A stretch of 47,448 nucleotides of DNA from Phycisphaeraceae bacterium (lineage in GTDB: Bacteria > Planctomycetota > Phycisphaerae > Phycisphaerales > Phycisphaeraceae): NCBI GenBank assembly GCA_028277745.1, contig JANQFR010000039.1, forward strand, positions 1 to 47,448, given 5' to 3'. This document shows positions 1-7,466 of this stretch, piece after piece; within the stretch, counting starts at the first letter, position 1; every line of letters starts with the position of its first letter. The position numbers and the translations under genes are program-made. The notes under the pieces were generated by a model that saw nothing but the letters and a program-made list of their open reading frames with translations, ran no database searches and had not been told where the DNA came from.

Positions 1-69
1 TTTGTGTTGAAGGGGGCTTTGCAACAGGAGTATGGACGCGAACTGCGCTGGGCGCAAGGGTTTAGGGCA

Positions 70-129
70 ACCGCGCATAATGTCCGCGCATGCGGGGCTC
101 CGTTGTATACGGGCTCCCGTCATGCGGAG
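70..129. repeat. REP-like imperfect hairpin downstream of the first gene
   Basis: The stretch 88-125 contains GCATGCGGGGCTCCGT followed after a short loop by ACGGGCTCCCGTCATGC, an imperfect inverted repeat. It shares GCGCATGCGGGGCT with the perfect palindrome at 10230-10253. It lies just after the stop codon of the leftward gene at 130-555, so it may act as a terminator. No gene was seen in bases 1-129. Confidence 0.4.
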
Positions 130-555
130 CTACACCCAGATATTCATGAACAGCGCATCCTCGGTGTTCTTCGCCACGAGCTTGCCGATGGTGGTGGTGA
201 CGAACTTGACCTCGTACTCGGGGTGGGCGTCGAGCCACTCGTTGACCTGTTCATCGAGGTGGTTGATGGCGTCGAGCCGGAGCTTGGTGACGAAGGTCTT
301 GACGTGGATCGCGCCGGTGCCGGTTGCGTTGGGGGTCCGCTTCCAGTGCTCATCATGGGGGACGCGCTGGCTCGGGCCGAAGGTGCGGATCTTGTTTTTC
401 CCGCGTTGCTCGTCCTGCTCGTCGATCAGGTCGACGGGGGTGAGCTCTTCGTCTTCCTCTTCGGGGACGACCTCGATCGGCTCTTCCTCGGCCAGATCCG
501 CCGGATCGATCGGGATCGCCTTGTTGAGCAGTTCGTCGTCGGATGCGTGAGACAT
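130..555 (-). CDS. conserved hypothetical protein with acidic N-terminus
   Basis: A 141-residue soluble protein of unknown function. The first 50 residues are strongly acidic (runs such as EEEPIEVVPEEEDEE), followed by a basic stretch around PSQRVPHDEHWKRTPNATGTGAIHVKTF and a compact C-terminal part ending in FMNIWV. No signal peptide or membrane segment is visible. The start is supported by an AGGAG Shine-Dalgarno sequence eight bases before the ATG. It is transcribed leftward and separated by about 150 bases from the next leftward gene (stop at 710). It resembles short conserved planctomycete proteins without assigned function. The coding call is based on sensible composition and start signal; the function is unknown. 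Confidence 0.75.
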   Translation of the reverse strand: MSHASDDELLNKAIPIDPADLAEEEPIEVVPEEEDEELTPVDLIDEQDEQRGKNKIRTFGPSQRVPHDEHWKRTPNATGTGAIHVKTFVTKLRLDAINHLDEQVNEWLDAHPEYEVKFVTTTIGKLVAKNTEDALFMNIWV

Positions 556-709
556 TTCGGTTCTCCTGAGAAATGGGCCCCGTGGATCGGAAGAGGTTTC
601 CGTATTTTGTCCAAGGTAGCCGAACCGGCCGCCCCCGACAATAGGAACGCCCCCGCCCTCACCCTGCCCCCTCGCCCGTGTTGAGCGGCTGGGTCCGCCC
701 CGCGCGGCC

Positions 710-1105
710 TCACCGGACCGCCCGGTCCGCCAGGACCACCGCCCGCCAGCACGCAGGGCCGAGCCGGTCGAGGCGCAGGTCGAGTTCGCGGCGGACGTTG
801 CGGAGCCGTAGGGTGGTGAGGATCAGCCCCCGTGCCCAGCGGCGGGGCGTGTGCCGCCCCGCGTCGACCCGGCGGATATGCCCGCGCCCGCCGGTGAGGG
901 GCCCGGTGTAAGCGAGGTACCGCGGCCGGTGCGGAGGCAGCGGCGTGAGCGTCAGCCCGCCGAGCCGGGCCCACCGATCGGGCGGCTGCATGACCCGGGC
1001 GGCCCACAGCCGGCCACCGGCGTCGGTCGGGTCGGCCAGCAGCAGGTCGTAGTGCGCCCCGCAGGCGGTGGTGTGCAGCAGGACGGCGGCCGGGAGGCGG
1101 GTCAT
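710..1105 (-). CDS. stand-alone LigD 3'-phosphoesterase-like domain protein
   Basis: A 131-residue protein that looks like the DNA polymerase/ligase (LigD) N-terminal 3'-phosphoesterase fold. The evidence is the HYDLLL segment near residue 18, equivalent to the HxDLRLE metal-binding strand of LigD-PE, and the later YTGPLTGGRGHIRRVDAG segment, equivalent to the conserved Gly-rich strand and W/R-x-D-x-G motif. Short free-standing versions are common in planctomycetes. In LigD the domain trims 3' ends during non-homologous end joining; here no Ku or ligase gene is adjacent, so a repair role is inference only. The open frame extends further upstream, but the ATG at 1105 is preceded by GGAG eight bases away and gives the family length. 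Confidence 0.62.
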   Translation of the reverse strand: MTRLPAAVLLHTTACGAHYDLLLADPTDAGGRLWAARVMQPPDRWARLGGLTLTPLPPHRPRYLAYTGPLTGGRGHIRRVDAGRHTPRRWARGLILTTLRLRNVRRELDLRLDRLGPACWRAVVLADRAVR

Positions 1106-1181
1106 CAGCGATTCTCCAGCTTGCCGGGGTGGCTGGCCGATTCTATCCTCAACGTTCACAATGGATGCTGATTCTTTTTCA

Positions 1182-1286
1182 GCCACAAAAAGGCATAAAA
1201 AGCACAAAACAGGGCCAAACCCGGGTGACCGCGGCCGGGCGTCCAGCCCACCGCCGCAATCCCTTCCTTTTTGGGCCTTTTGTGGC
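1182..1286. repeat. intergenic element bounded by inverted GCCACAAAAAGGC ends
   Basis: GCCACAAAAAGGC at 1182-1194 is matched in inverted orientation by GCCTTTTGTGGC at 1275-1286. The left end continues into an A-rich tract (ATAAAAAGCACAAAAC), the right end is preceded by a T-rich tract, and the centre is GC-rich. A related element with the same AAAAAGGC...GCCTTTT ends lies at 14224-14335. It occupies the gap between the divergent genes starting at 1105 and 1326. Confidence 0.5.
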
Positions 1287-1325
1287 GAAACCACCCCGGC
1301 TAGTCGGTTGAGTAAGGAAGCACAC

Positions 1326-2051
1326 ATGGCCAGGACACGTACGATGAATCGATGGATCGCGTTGGCGCTGGCGGGCTTGGCGCTGGGCTTATGGGGTTGC
1401 CAGAAGCCCGTGGAGACGCCCGACTTCTTTGTGACCAACTCGATGCTGCGCGAGAAGGGCTACGACGCGATCAACGCCGGCGACCTGCCCGCCGCCCGCG
1501 GGTTTTTCCAGCAGGCGGTGGACCGCAAGCCCGATGATGCGCTGTCCTGGTACTACCTCGGCCGGATGCAGCTTCGCCTGGATGAGCCGCTCGACGCGGA
1601 GCTGTCGTTGGAGAAGGCCCTGGCGCTTCGTCCCAACGACCCCGAGCTGACCCCGATGGTCCTCGACTACCTCGCCGAGGCCATGTTCAAGCAGCGGCGC
1701 TACGACAACCTCGCCGCGTTCCTCGCCGAGACCGCCGACAGCTCCAACGCGTCGGCGGACTACCTGCGCCAGGCGCGCTACCTCGTCCGCATCGGCGACC
1801 CCGACGGCGCCGCCGCCGCGTACCGCAAGGCCGCCTACTTCGCCCCCCGCGGCGACGCGGCGCCCTACCTCGAACTCGCCGACTATTACCTCTCCATCAA
1901 CGACATCCCCAACGGCACCATCGCGCTGCGCTACGCCTACTACGAAGACCCCGACACCCTCGGCCTCGCCGAACGCTTCCGCAGGCTCGGCATCGTCCCC
2001 GGCCCCACCGTCGGCCTCGAGCCGCCCAAGCCCAGGCTCGCGGTCGAGTGA
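1326..2051 (+). CDS. TPR-repeat lipoprotein
   Basis: A 241-residue lipoprotein. Residues 7-24 form a hydrophobic signal ending in a lipobox (LALGLWGC), so Cys should be lipidated. The mature part contains tetratricopeptide-like helical repeats: one at about 35-68 (YDAINAGDLPAARGFFQQAVDRKPDD), a second at 69-102 (WYYLGRMQLRLDEPLDAELSLEKALALRPND) and weaker ones to about 190. Such proteins act as scaffolds in the envelope. The start at 1326 follows an AAGGAAG ribosome site; an ATG at 1344 is an alternative. It stands alone between two A-rich inverted-repeat elements, and its partner is unknown. Confidence 0.85.
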   Translation: MARTRTMNRWIALALAGLALGLWGCQKPVETPDFFVTNSMLREKGYDAINAGDLPAARGFFQQAVDRKPDDALSWYYLGRMQLRLDEPLDAELSLEKALALRPNDPELTPMVLDYLAEAMFKQRRYDNLAAFLAETADSSNASADYLRQARYLVRIGDPDGAAAAYRKAAYFAPRGDAAPYLELADYYLSINDIPNGTIALRYAYYEDPDTLGLAERFRRLGIVPGPTVGLEPPKPRLAVE

Positions 2052-2053
2052 GC

Positions 2054-2164
2054 GGAAAAGCAGAAAAGCAGAAAAACAGGAAAACAGAAAATTCGGAATG
2101 GATCGCTCCGGCCCTGCTTTTCTTCATTTCCTGCCTTTCTGTATTTCCTGCTTTCCTGCTTTTA
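2054..2164. repeat. purine-rich/pyrimidine-rich inverted element (large imperfect hairpin)
   Basis: Immediately after the TPR gene stop, 2054-2090 is built of AAAAGCAG/AAACAGG units on the top strand. Bases 2113-2163 are built of the complementary CTGCTTTT/TTTCCTG units, with a short GC-rich loop between. The arms can pair imperfectly over about 35 bases. It ends five bases before the trkH start, so it could act as terminator or attenuator, or be a dispersed repeat. Confidence 0.55.
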
Positions 2165-2168
2165 AACC

Positions 2169-4025
2169 ATGCCCCGCCCCCGCAAGCATGACGACGTCAC
2201 GGAGCTCGACCGGGTCCGGTTGGCGGACATCCAGCCGGGGTGGGGGTCGCTGCTGGTCCGCCTGGCCCTGATCCTCGCGGTCCTCGTCGGCGTGCTGTTC
2301 ATGTACGGCTTTTACCAGCCGCCGATCTCCGCGTGGATGATCCGGGCCGGCCAGTCGGTGCTGCTGGCCGCGTATTGGGCGGTGATGATCCGCAACACGC
2401 TGCGCCTGCCCCGGGTCCTGGGGCCGTGGCGGCTGCGCCGGTTCGACTTCGTGCTCATGGGCGTGATGGTCGTGGGCGGGCTGCTGAGCCTGCCGCCGTG
2501 GCGATCCCCCACCTGGCCGCTGGTCGAGGCCGCCGCCGGCCTCGCGCTCGTCATGGAGCTGTGGCGCGCGCAGGTCCGCCTGTCGCGCCAGCTCACCCGC
2601 CCCGGCCTGCTGCTGCCCGCGTCGTTCGCCCTCATGATCCTCACCGGCACGGTCCTCCTCAAGCTCCCCGTCGCCGCACCCCCCGGGCAGCCGGTCTCCT
2701 GGCTCGAGGCCCTCTTCACCATGACCTCCGCCGTCTGCGTCACCGGCCTCACCGTGCGCGATACCGCCACCCAGTTCACCCCCTTCGGCCAGACCGTCAT
2801 CGGCGTCTTCATCCAGCTCGGCGGGATGGGCATCATCATCTTCGGCTCCATGCTCGCCCTGCTCCTGGGCCGCCGCCTCAGCCTCCGCGAGAACGTCAGC
2901 CTCAGCCAGATGCTCAACGACCAGCCGCTCTACCAGCTCACCAACTACGTGCGGTTCATCGTCGTCACCATCATCGTGATCGAGCTGATCGGCGCGGCCC
3001 TGCTCTACCCCCAGTGGCGACCGATCGACGGCGAATCCCTCACCGTCGCCCACCGCATCGGCCTGAGCCTCTTCCATTCCGTCAGCGCGTTCTGCAACGC
3101 CGGCTTCAGCCTGTACGCCGACAACCTCCAGGACTACCGCTACGCCATGCTCACCCACGCTGTCCTCGTCCCGCTCATCGTCATCGGCGGGCTGGGCCTC
3201 CCCGTCCTGGGCAACATCCGCAACATGGTCATGCACCGCGCGAAACAGCTGCTGCTGCGCGACCGCTACCGACCGAACATGGCCGACCTCTCGCTCCACC
3301 GCATGAGCCTGCACACCAAGATCGTCCTCACCACGACGGCCGCCCTCTATCTCATCGGCGTGCTCGGGATCGGCCTCAGCCAGTTCATGCCCTTCACCTA
3401 CGAGTCGCTGCACCTCGGTCAGACCGCGCACCAGCAGCGGCCCGACCCGCTCTCGCCCGCCGCGATCGGCGGGGTGCTCGCCGACGCCAGCTTCATGTCC
3501 GTCTCCGCCCGCACCGCCGGGTTCAACACCCTCCCCATGGACGAGCTGCAGCCCGGCAGCCGGCTCACGCTCATCGCCATGATGTTCGTCGGCGGGTCGC
3601 CCGGGTCCACCGCCGGCGGGGTGAAGACCACCGTCATCGCCGTCCTCGTGCTGGGCATCGTCGCCTCCATCCGCCAACGCGACGAGGCCGAGGCCTTCGG
3701 GCGCTCCATCCACGGCGCCCTCCGCGGTCGCGCGGGGACCCTGTTCCTGCTCTACGGCATGATGATCACCCTCGCCGTGTTCCTGCTCCTGCTCGTCGAG
3801 CCGTTCTCCTTCGAGGCGCTCACGTTCGAGGTGGTCAGCGCCGCGACCACCACCGGCCTGTCGCTGGGGATCACCGAGGATTTGACCCCGTTCGGCCAGG
3901 CGGTGATCATCGCGGTGATGTTCCTGGGCCGGGTCGGCCCGCTGGCGTTGCTGGGTGCGTTGATCTTCGGCCCCGGCGCGTCCAAACCGTACACGTACCC
4001 GCATGAAGATGTGGTCATCGGATAA
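2169..4025 (+). CDS. trkH: TrkH/KtrB-type potassium uptake membrane subunit
   Basis: A 618-residue inner-membrane K+ translocating subunit. The family is built of four M1-P-M2 units, each with a selectivity filter around a conserved Gly. All four are visible: SAVCVTGLT, SAFCNAGFS, SARTAGFNT and SAATTTGLSLG. The conserved GGSPGSTAGGVKTT segment follows the third filter. An N-terminal extension of about 140 residues with several extra membrane segments precedes the core, making it longer than the usual 450-480 residues. trkA follows after 12 bases, so the two form an operon; TrkA-type RCK subunits gate this channel. The start lacks a clear Shine-Dalgarno sequence and lies directly behind the purine/pyrimidine hairpin. 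Confidence 0.93.
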   Translation: MPRPRKHDDVTELDRVRLADIQPGWGSLLVRLALILAVLVGVLFMYGFYQPPISAWMIRAGQSVLLAAYWAVMIRNTLRLPRVLGPWRLRRFDFVLMGVMVVGGLLSLPPWRSPTWPLVEAAAGLALVMELWRAQVRLSRQLTRPGLLLPASFALMILTGTVLLKLPVAAPPGQPVSWLEALFTMTSAVCVTGLTVRDTATQFTPFGQTVIGVFIQLGGMGIIIFGSMLALLLGRRLSLRENVSLSQMLNDQPLYQLTNYVRFIVVTIIVIELIGAALLYPQWRPIDGESLTVAHRIGLSLFHSVSAFCNAGFSLYADNLQDYRYAMLTHAVLVPLIVIGGLGLPVLGNIRNMVMHRAKQLLLRDRYRPNMADLSLHRMSLHTKIVLTTTAALYLIGVLGIGLSQFMPFTYESLHLGQTAHQQRPDPLSPAAIGGVLADASFMSVSARTAGFNTLPMDELQPGSRLTLIAMMFVGGSPGSTAGGVKTTVIAVLVLGIVASIRQRDEAEAFGRSIHGALRGRAGTLFLLYGMMITLAVFLLLLVEPFSFEALTFEVVSAATTTGLSLGITEDLTPFGQAVIIAVMFLGRVGPLALLGALIFGPGASKPYTYPHEDVVIG

Positions 4026-4037
4026 AGGCGCCGGTCC

Positions 4038-4709
4038 ATGCAGCGATTCGCGATCATCGGGTTGGGACGGTTCGGGGCGCGGCTCGCGGCCAACCTCGCC
4101 GCCGCCGGCCACGACGTCGTGGGCATCGACCGCGACGTGGCGCTCGTCGAGGAGATGCGCGACCGCGTGACCCTCGCCGTCGCCCTCGACGGCGCCGACG
4201 AGCAGGCCCTGCTCATGCAGGGCGTCAATCACGTCGATGTCGCCGTCGTCGGCATCGGCGGCGACTTCGAGTCGATCGTCCTCGCCACCGTCGTCCTCAA
4301 GCGCATCGGCGTGCCCAAGGTCGTCGCCCGCGCCATCTCCCCCGTCAGCGCCCAGGTCCTCGCCTCCGTCGGCGCCGACGAGGTGGTCAACCCCGAAGAC
4401 GAGTCCGCCGACCGATGGGCCGACCGTCTCATGAGCCCCCACTTCCTCAAGCACGTCGAGCTCGACCCCCGCCACAGCATCGTCGAGATCAAGCCCCCCG
4501 CCCGCTGGATCGGCCAGACCCTCAAGCAGCTCGACCTCCGCGCCCAGGCCGGCCTCCACATCATCGCCATCAAACGCAAACTCGAAAACGAGGACGAGCC
4601 CGACGCGGTCAAGATCAAGCTGCCTCACCCCGACGACCCCATCATGCAGGACGACATCCTCGTCGTCCTCGGCGACGACGACAACCTCGCCCAACTCCCC
4701 GTGTCATGA
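4038..4709 (+). CDS. trkA: TrkA/KtrA-type regulatory subunit (RCK_N and RCK_C)
   Basis: A 223-residue cytoplasmic gating subunit for the adjacent TrkH/KtrB channel. Residues 1-130 are an RCK_N Rossmann domain with the nucleotide motif G8-L-G10-R-F-G13 and an acidic residue (D31) closing the second strand, consistent with NAD(H) or ATP binding. Residues 140-223 form an RCK_C domain. The length matches single-unit KtrA/TrkA proteins. It sits 12 bases downstream of trkH in an evident operon and has AAGG before the ATG. Two short pieces of this gene (residues 40-54 and 215-223) recur fused in frame at 6337-6408. Confidence 0.93.
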   Translation: MQRFAIIGLGRFGARLAANLAAAGHDVVGIDRDVALVEEMRDRVTLAVALDGADEQALLMQGVNHVDVAVVGIGGDFESIVLATVVLKRIGVPKVVARAISPVSAQVLASVGADEVVNPEDESADRWADRLMSPHFLKHVELDPRHSIVEIKPPARWIGQTLKQLDLRAQAGLHIIAIKRKLENEDEPDAVKIKLPHPDDPIMQDDILVVLGDDDNLAQLPVS

Positions 4710-4739
4710 AGCCGTCCCACCCCCTTCCGGAAGACCGCC

Positions 4740-5753
4740 ATGCGTTCCGCTCCCTGCCTGTCCCGGGTTGTTTGCATGTTGTTTTTAACGTCTTTGGCCC
4801 TGCCCGCATCCGGCGCCGATGATGGCGGCGCGATCGACGCGCTGACCCTTGAGACCCTGCGTAAGGAAATCAAGCGTCAGGAAGACGCGGTGGCCAACCT
4901 GGAAGCTCACGGCGAGGCGAAGTGGATGGCCCGCCCCAACCCCGAAGCGCCTTTCAAGGAAACGGGTAAAAACCGAATCAATGGGCTTTATCACAATGCC
5001 CTCGATGGGCCGGCCAAGCTGGACTTCGAAGAGTCCATATCGCCTTGGCATGTTCATGGAGACGTACGCGTTGCCGAAGAGAAATTTATTGTTGCGTTTG
5101 ACGGCCGCATCGGCCAACAACTGACGCTTGGCCGTGCGACAACCGGCGGCATGAAAGAAGTGTTGTCCGGAACCATCCGGGCGCAGCGATCCAATGACAT
5201 CAAAGGTGGTTCATTCGCGACAGGTTGGTCTGTATCCATCTACGGAGCGTCGGCGTTCTACCGCCAGACTTTTTCCGGCATGTTGAGCGAAGAGTCTCGT
5301 TACCTGCGCAAACTCAACGTGCGGACGACGCAACTCGACGGCAAAGAAGTGGCTGAAATCACGTATATCAAGCCGGTGGGCGTCACGTCGTGGTATTTCG
5401 ACCCGGCCAACGGCTACCGCCTGTTCCGTAACGAAATAAGAGGCGAAGGAGACCGGCTGATCCGGCAGATGAATGTCACGCGTTTCCACGAGATCGCGCC
5501 TGGGGTCTTCTACCCGGCCAGCGCGGTGTCGGAAACCTACGCAACAGACAATCAGGGCCGGCTGTATGTCAAGAAAAGGGCGACGATGGAGGTTGACCGG
5601 GCGGTGATCCGCGAGAAGGTGTTGCCGCGTTCGGCGTTCCAGATCCAGTGGCCCGGCGGGACGGTCATCCACGACGAGATCACCAACACCCGGTTCAGGG
5701 TCGGCGTGGACCCTGAGGAGGAACTGGGCGTCGTGCTGGAGCAGGCGGAGTAG
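4740..5753 (+). CDS. secreted LolA-like hypothetical protein
   Basis: A 337-residue protein with an N-terminal signal peptide (residues 1-25, ending ALPASGA). The mature part begins with a short charged helix (LETLRKEIKRQEDAVANLEAHGEAKW) and continues as alternating beta-strands (VAEEKFIVAFDGRIGQQLT; AEITYIKPVGVTSWYFDPANGYRLFRNE). This strand pattern and the terminal 'FQIQWPGGTVIHDE' type ending resemble the LolA-like domain of planctomycete secreted proteins, including the first half of the protein at 28039-29682. It starts 31 bases after trkA with a GGAAG ribosome site. The next gene follows after about 12 bases, suggesting coupling. Its ligand is unknown. Confidence 0.7.
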   Translation: MRSAPCLSRVVCMLFLTSLALPASGADDGGAIDALTLETLRKEIKRQEDAVANLEAHGEAKWMARPNPEAPFKETGKNRINGLYHNALDGPAKLDFEESISPWHVHGDVRVAEEKFIVAFDGRIGQQLTLGRATTGGMKEVLSGTIRAQRSNDIKGGSFATGWSVSIYGASAFYRQTFSGMLSEESRYLRKLNVRTTQLDGKEVAEITYIKPVGVTSWYFDPANGYRLFRNEIRGEGDRLIRQMNVTRFHEIAPGVFYPASAVSETYATDNQGRLYVKKRATMEVDRAVIREKVLPRSAFQIQWPGGTVIHDEITNTRFRVGVDPEEELGVVLEQAE

Positions 5754-5765
5754 CTCGCGCAGTTG

Positions 5766-6317
5766 ATGGAATCCGGCGACGGCGCCGCCGAACCGGGCCC
5801 GGACGACGCCGCGGACCCGGCGCTGCCCGGCCCGGGCGTGCGGAAACTGGTCCTGGAGTTCGACGCCGATCCCCTCGAAAGCGGGCCGTTCAAACGCACG
5901 GTCATCGTCGCGTTGAGAAGCGTCTCGTCAGGTAAAACATTTTCGGTCATCATCTCGGTGTCCGGCGTGAAAGGCGCCCCCGGGTTCGGCGGTGAGGTGA
6001 TCTGGTGGCCCAAGAAAATCGTGCTGGACGACGCGGTTTTCGAGGATGAAGCCGCGGCGCCCGCCGTCTATTTTTCCGTCAAAGCCGATATGGACATCCT
6101 CCCCCTGGCGCCGACCGACGCCGTGATATCGGTCAGGCCGGCCCCGCTCGAGGACACGCCGGCATGGGGCGGGCGCAAGCTCCTGAGATTTGTGGTGTCA
6201 CGCGTCGAGGGCGATCCGTCGTTTCACGCCCCGCACAGGATTTCTTTTCAGGTGATAGACCATGCCCGGTTGAACGCGAAACGTGCTGACCGACAGATCA
6301 CGATCCCGGTCTATTAG
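5766..6317 (+). CDS. DUF1573-like/Ig-like fragment protein, probably truncated
   Basis: A 183-residue ORF directly behind the LolA-like gene. Residues 25-75 (LVLEFDADPLESGPFKRTVIVAL..., then VSGV) look like the second half of a DUF1573/ASPM-type Ig-like domain as found in planctomycete envelope proteins. A second strand-rich unit covers 90-183 (AVYFSVKADMDILPLAP...). No signal peptide is present and the first 25 residues are low-complexity Pro/Gly/Asp. This suggests loss of the original N-terminus, or expression as a C-terminal extension of the upstream reading unit. The start could be the ATG at 5766 or the TTG at 5763. It may be a gene remnant. Confidence 0.5.
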   Translation: MESGDGAAEPGPDDAADPALPGPGVRKLVLEFDADPLESGPFKRTVIVALRSVSSGKTFSVIISVSGVKGAPGFGGEVIWWPKKIVLDDAVFEDEAAAPAVYFSVKADMDILPLAPTDAVISVRPAPLEDTPAWGGRKLLRFVVSRVEGDPSFHAPHRISFQVIDHARLNAKRADRQITIPVY

Positions 6318-6336
6318 GCCGTGTGGATGTTAGGAA

Positions 6337-6408
6337 ATGCGCGACCGGGTGACCCTTTTGGTCGTCTTCGACGGCGCCGACAACCTCGCCCAACTCCCCG
6401 TATCATGA
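6337..6408 (+). pseudogene. miniature trkA relic (internal deletion)
   Basis: Bases 6337-6379 repeat the trkA segment 4155-4199 (MRDRVTL...DGAD). They are joined in frame to a copy of the last nine codons and stop of trkA (NLAQLPVS then TGA), and continue for nine more matching bases (ATGAAGCCGTC) beyond the stop. The relic reads MRDRVTLLVVFDGADNLAQLPVS, 23 residues, so about 160 codons are missing. It is too short to form an RCK domain. This is direct evidence of a local duplication followed by deletion. Confidence 0.75.
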
Positions 6409-6469
6409 AGCCGTCTTTTTACGGGGCGCCTGACTCACGCCTTCCTCGACCCTCTACAGAAGCCAAAGC

Positions 6470-6850
6470 ATGGTCAGCACGCACGACGCAGAACACTACG
6501 CCTGGGGTGCCGATTGTCACGGCTGGCATCTTGTCAGGTCGCCACATCTGAGCGTGATCCAGGAACGCGTCCCCCCCGGCTCCCGGGAAACGCGCCACTA
6601 CCACAGCCGGTCGGAACAGTTCTTCTACATCCTCAAGGGCGCCGCCACGCTTGAGGTGGATGGCGCCGTGAATCAGCTGCGCGAACAACAAGGGCTCCAT
6701 ATCCCGCCACGGGTCCCGCATCAGCTGAGCAACGAGTCAGATTCAGACCTGCACTTCCTGGTGATCTCAACCCCACCGAGCCACGGCGATCGCACGGACG
6801 CCCAACAAGCCGATACAACGGATGCCCCTCAGGGGCGCACCGACGGTTGA
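6470..6850 (+). CDS. small cupin-domain protein
   Basis: A 126-residue single-domain cupin. Cupin motif 1 is clear at residues 37-57 (GSRETRHYHSRSEQFFYILKG), with metal ligands H43, H45 and E49. Motif 2 supplies H84 (IPPRVPHQLSN). The last 25 residues are polar and probably disordered. Such proteins bind a divalent metal and act as isomerases, dioxygenases or sugar/effector binders; the substrate cannot be told here. It stands alone behind the trkA relic, and a degraded transposase fragment begins shortly after its stop. Confidence 0.85.
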   Translation: MVSTHDAEHYAWGADCHGWHLVRSPHLSVIQERVPPGSRETRHYHSRSEQFFYILKGAATLEVDGAVNQLREQQGLHIPPRVPHQLSNESDSDLHFLVISTPPSHGDRTDAQQADTTDAPQGRTDG

Positions 6851-6874
6851 CGTTTAGCGGCCGCACGGCAGCAG

Positions 6875-7116
6875 GTCAGTCTGAAAATCCAACGCTGTCT
6901 CAAGGTCACGAACCACATGGCCATGACCAGCCTGCACTTCTGCTGTCACAACCCGTGCCGCATCCACCAGACGCTGCGCGTCACCCCCTCCCCCCCCGCG
7001 ATGGGGGCCGGGGGGCCGATCACGTCTGGACGGTCGAGGAGCTGGTGAGCCTGCTGGAAACCAAAGAGGCTACGGTCATCGGGACTGAAGACAACAAGCG
7101 GGGGCCAAATAAGAAG
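6875..7116 (+). pseudogene. frameshifted 3' remnant of an IS transposase
   Basis: Two frames together spell the C-terminus of a common environmental IS1-type transposase. Frame 2 (from about 6875) reads VSLKIQRCLKVTNHMAMTSL and on to CRIHQTLRVTP. Then, after a GC-rich CCCCCTCCCCCC tract, frame 1 continues DHVWTVEELVSLLETKEA...KRGPNKK. The motifs NH-x-A-x-ALHF, CRIHxTLRVTP and DHVWxxEELVxLLE are typical of that family. The N-terminal catalytic part and both inverted terminal repeats are missing, so this is debris, not a mobile element. Together with the trkA relic it marks 6.3-7.2 kb as a rearranged spot. Confidence 0.7.
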
Positions 7117-7168
7117 ACTCGGAATTCAACTGGCCCACGACCGGCCGGGCCCGCTCGGCGTTTTTTTC

Positions 7169-7196
7169 TTGTCTCCCGCTATTTTGTTTGTATAAT
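7169..7196 (+). promoter_or_regulatory. consensus-like sigma70 promoter, TTGTCT-16-TATAAT
   Basis: TTGTCT (7169-7174), 16 bases of spacer and a perfect TATAAT (7191-7196) in an AT-rich pocket just beyond the transposase remnant. It is the only perfect TATAAT noticed in this stretch. The next gene starts at 7467, which would give a leader of about 265 bases containing the palindromic operator at 7396. It could be an outward promoter left by the insertion sequence. Confidence 0.45.
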
Positions 7197-7395
7197 GATA
7201 GGTATTGTCGAGGCCTCCGAAGCCGGGGCGCGATCTACGGGTTTTCCGGAAGGACGTCCTACCCGTTTAAGGCGGACACCATCTAAGAATTGGAATTCAA
7301 AAGACTTATCGTGAAAATGAACATATCCTCCCCCTCCAGGGCGGACATGTCCGGGGTCGGGGATGGCGTTTGGGGGCAGTATCGGGTAGGATGTA

Positions 7396-7410
7396 GAGCA
7401 ACAATTGCTC
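7396..7410. promoter_or_regulatory. operator palindrome GAGCAA-CAA-TTGCTC
   Basis: A perfect inverted repeat with a three-base centre, 56 bases before the start of the discoidin/GH-like gene at 7467. It matches the palindromes at 13059-13077 and 15178-15196. A weak -10-like TAGGAT lies at 7387-7392. It is probably the binding site of the locus LacI regulator (13150-14124); the regulator assignment is inference. The stretch 6851-7466 holds otherwise only the transposase remnant and the promoter at 7169. Confidence 0.65.
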
Positions 7411-7466
7411 ATCCCCGATCCCCTCACCACCGCGGCCCTTCACTCAGCCGCACGGGAGCACGCATC

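Noticed and set aside
4..684. 226-codon rightward ORF at the window start
   Set aside because: It is antisense to the conserved gene at 130-555, which has a ribosome site and balanced composition.
2124..4694. 856-codon open frame antisense to trkH-trkA
   Set aside because: Its composition is nearly all Asp, Glu, Gly, Val, His and Ala, as produced by reading a GC-rich gene backwards. TrkH and TrkA on the other strand have full family motifs.
6321..6551. 76-codon rightward ORF between the DUF1573-like and cupin genes
   Set aside because: Its frame differs from the trkA relic and from the cupin; it has no domain and its Arg/Pro-rich part is a shifted reading of the duplicated trkA tail.
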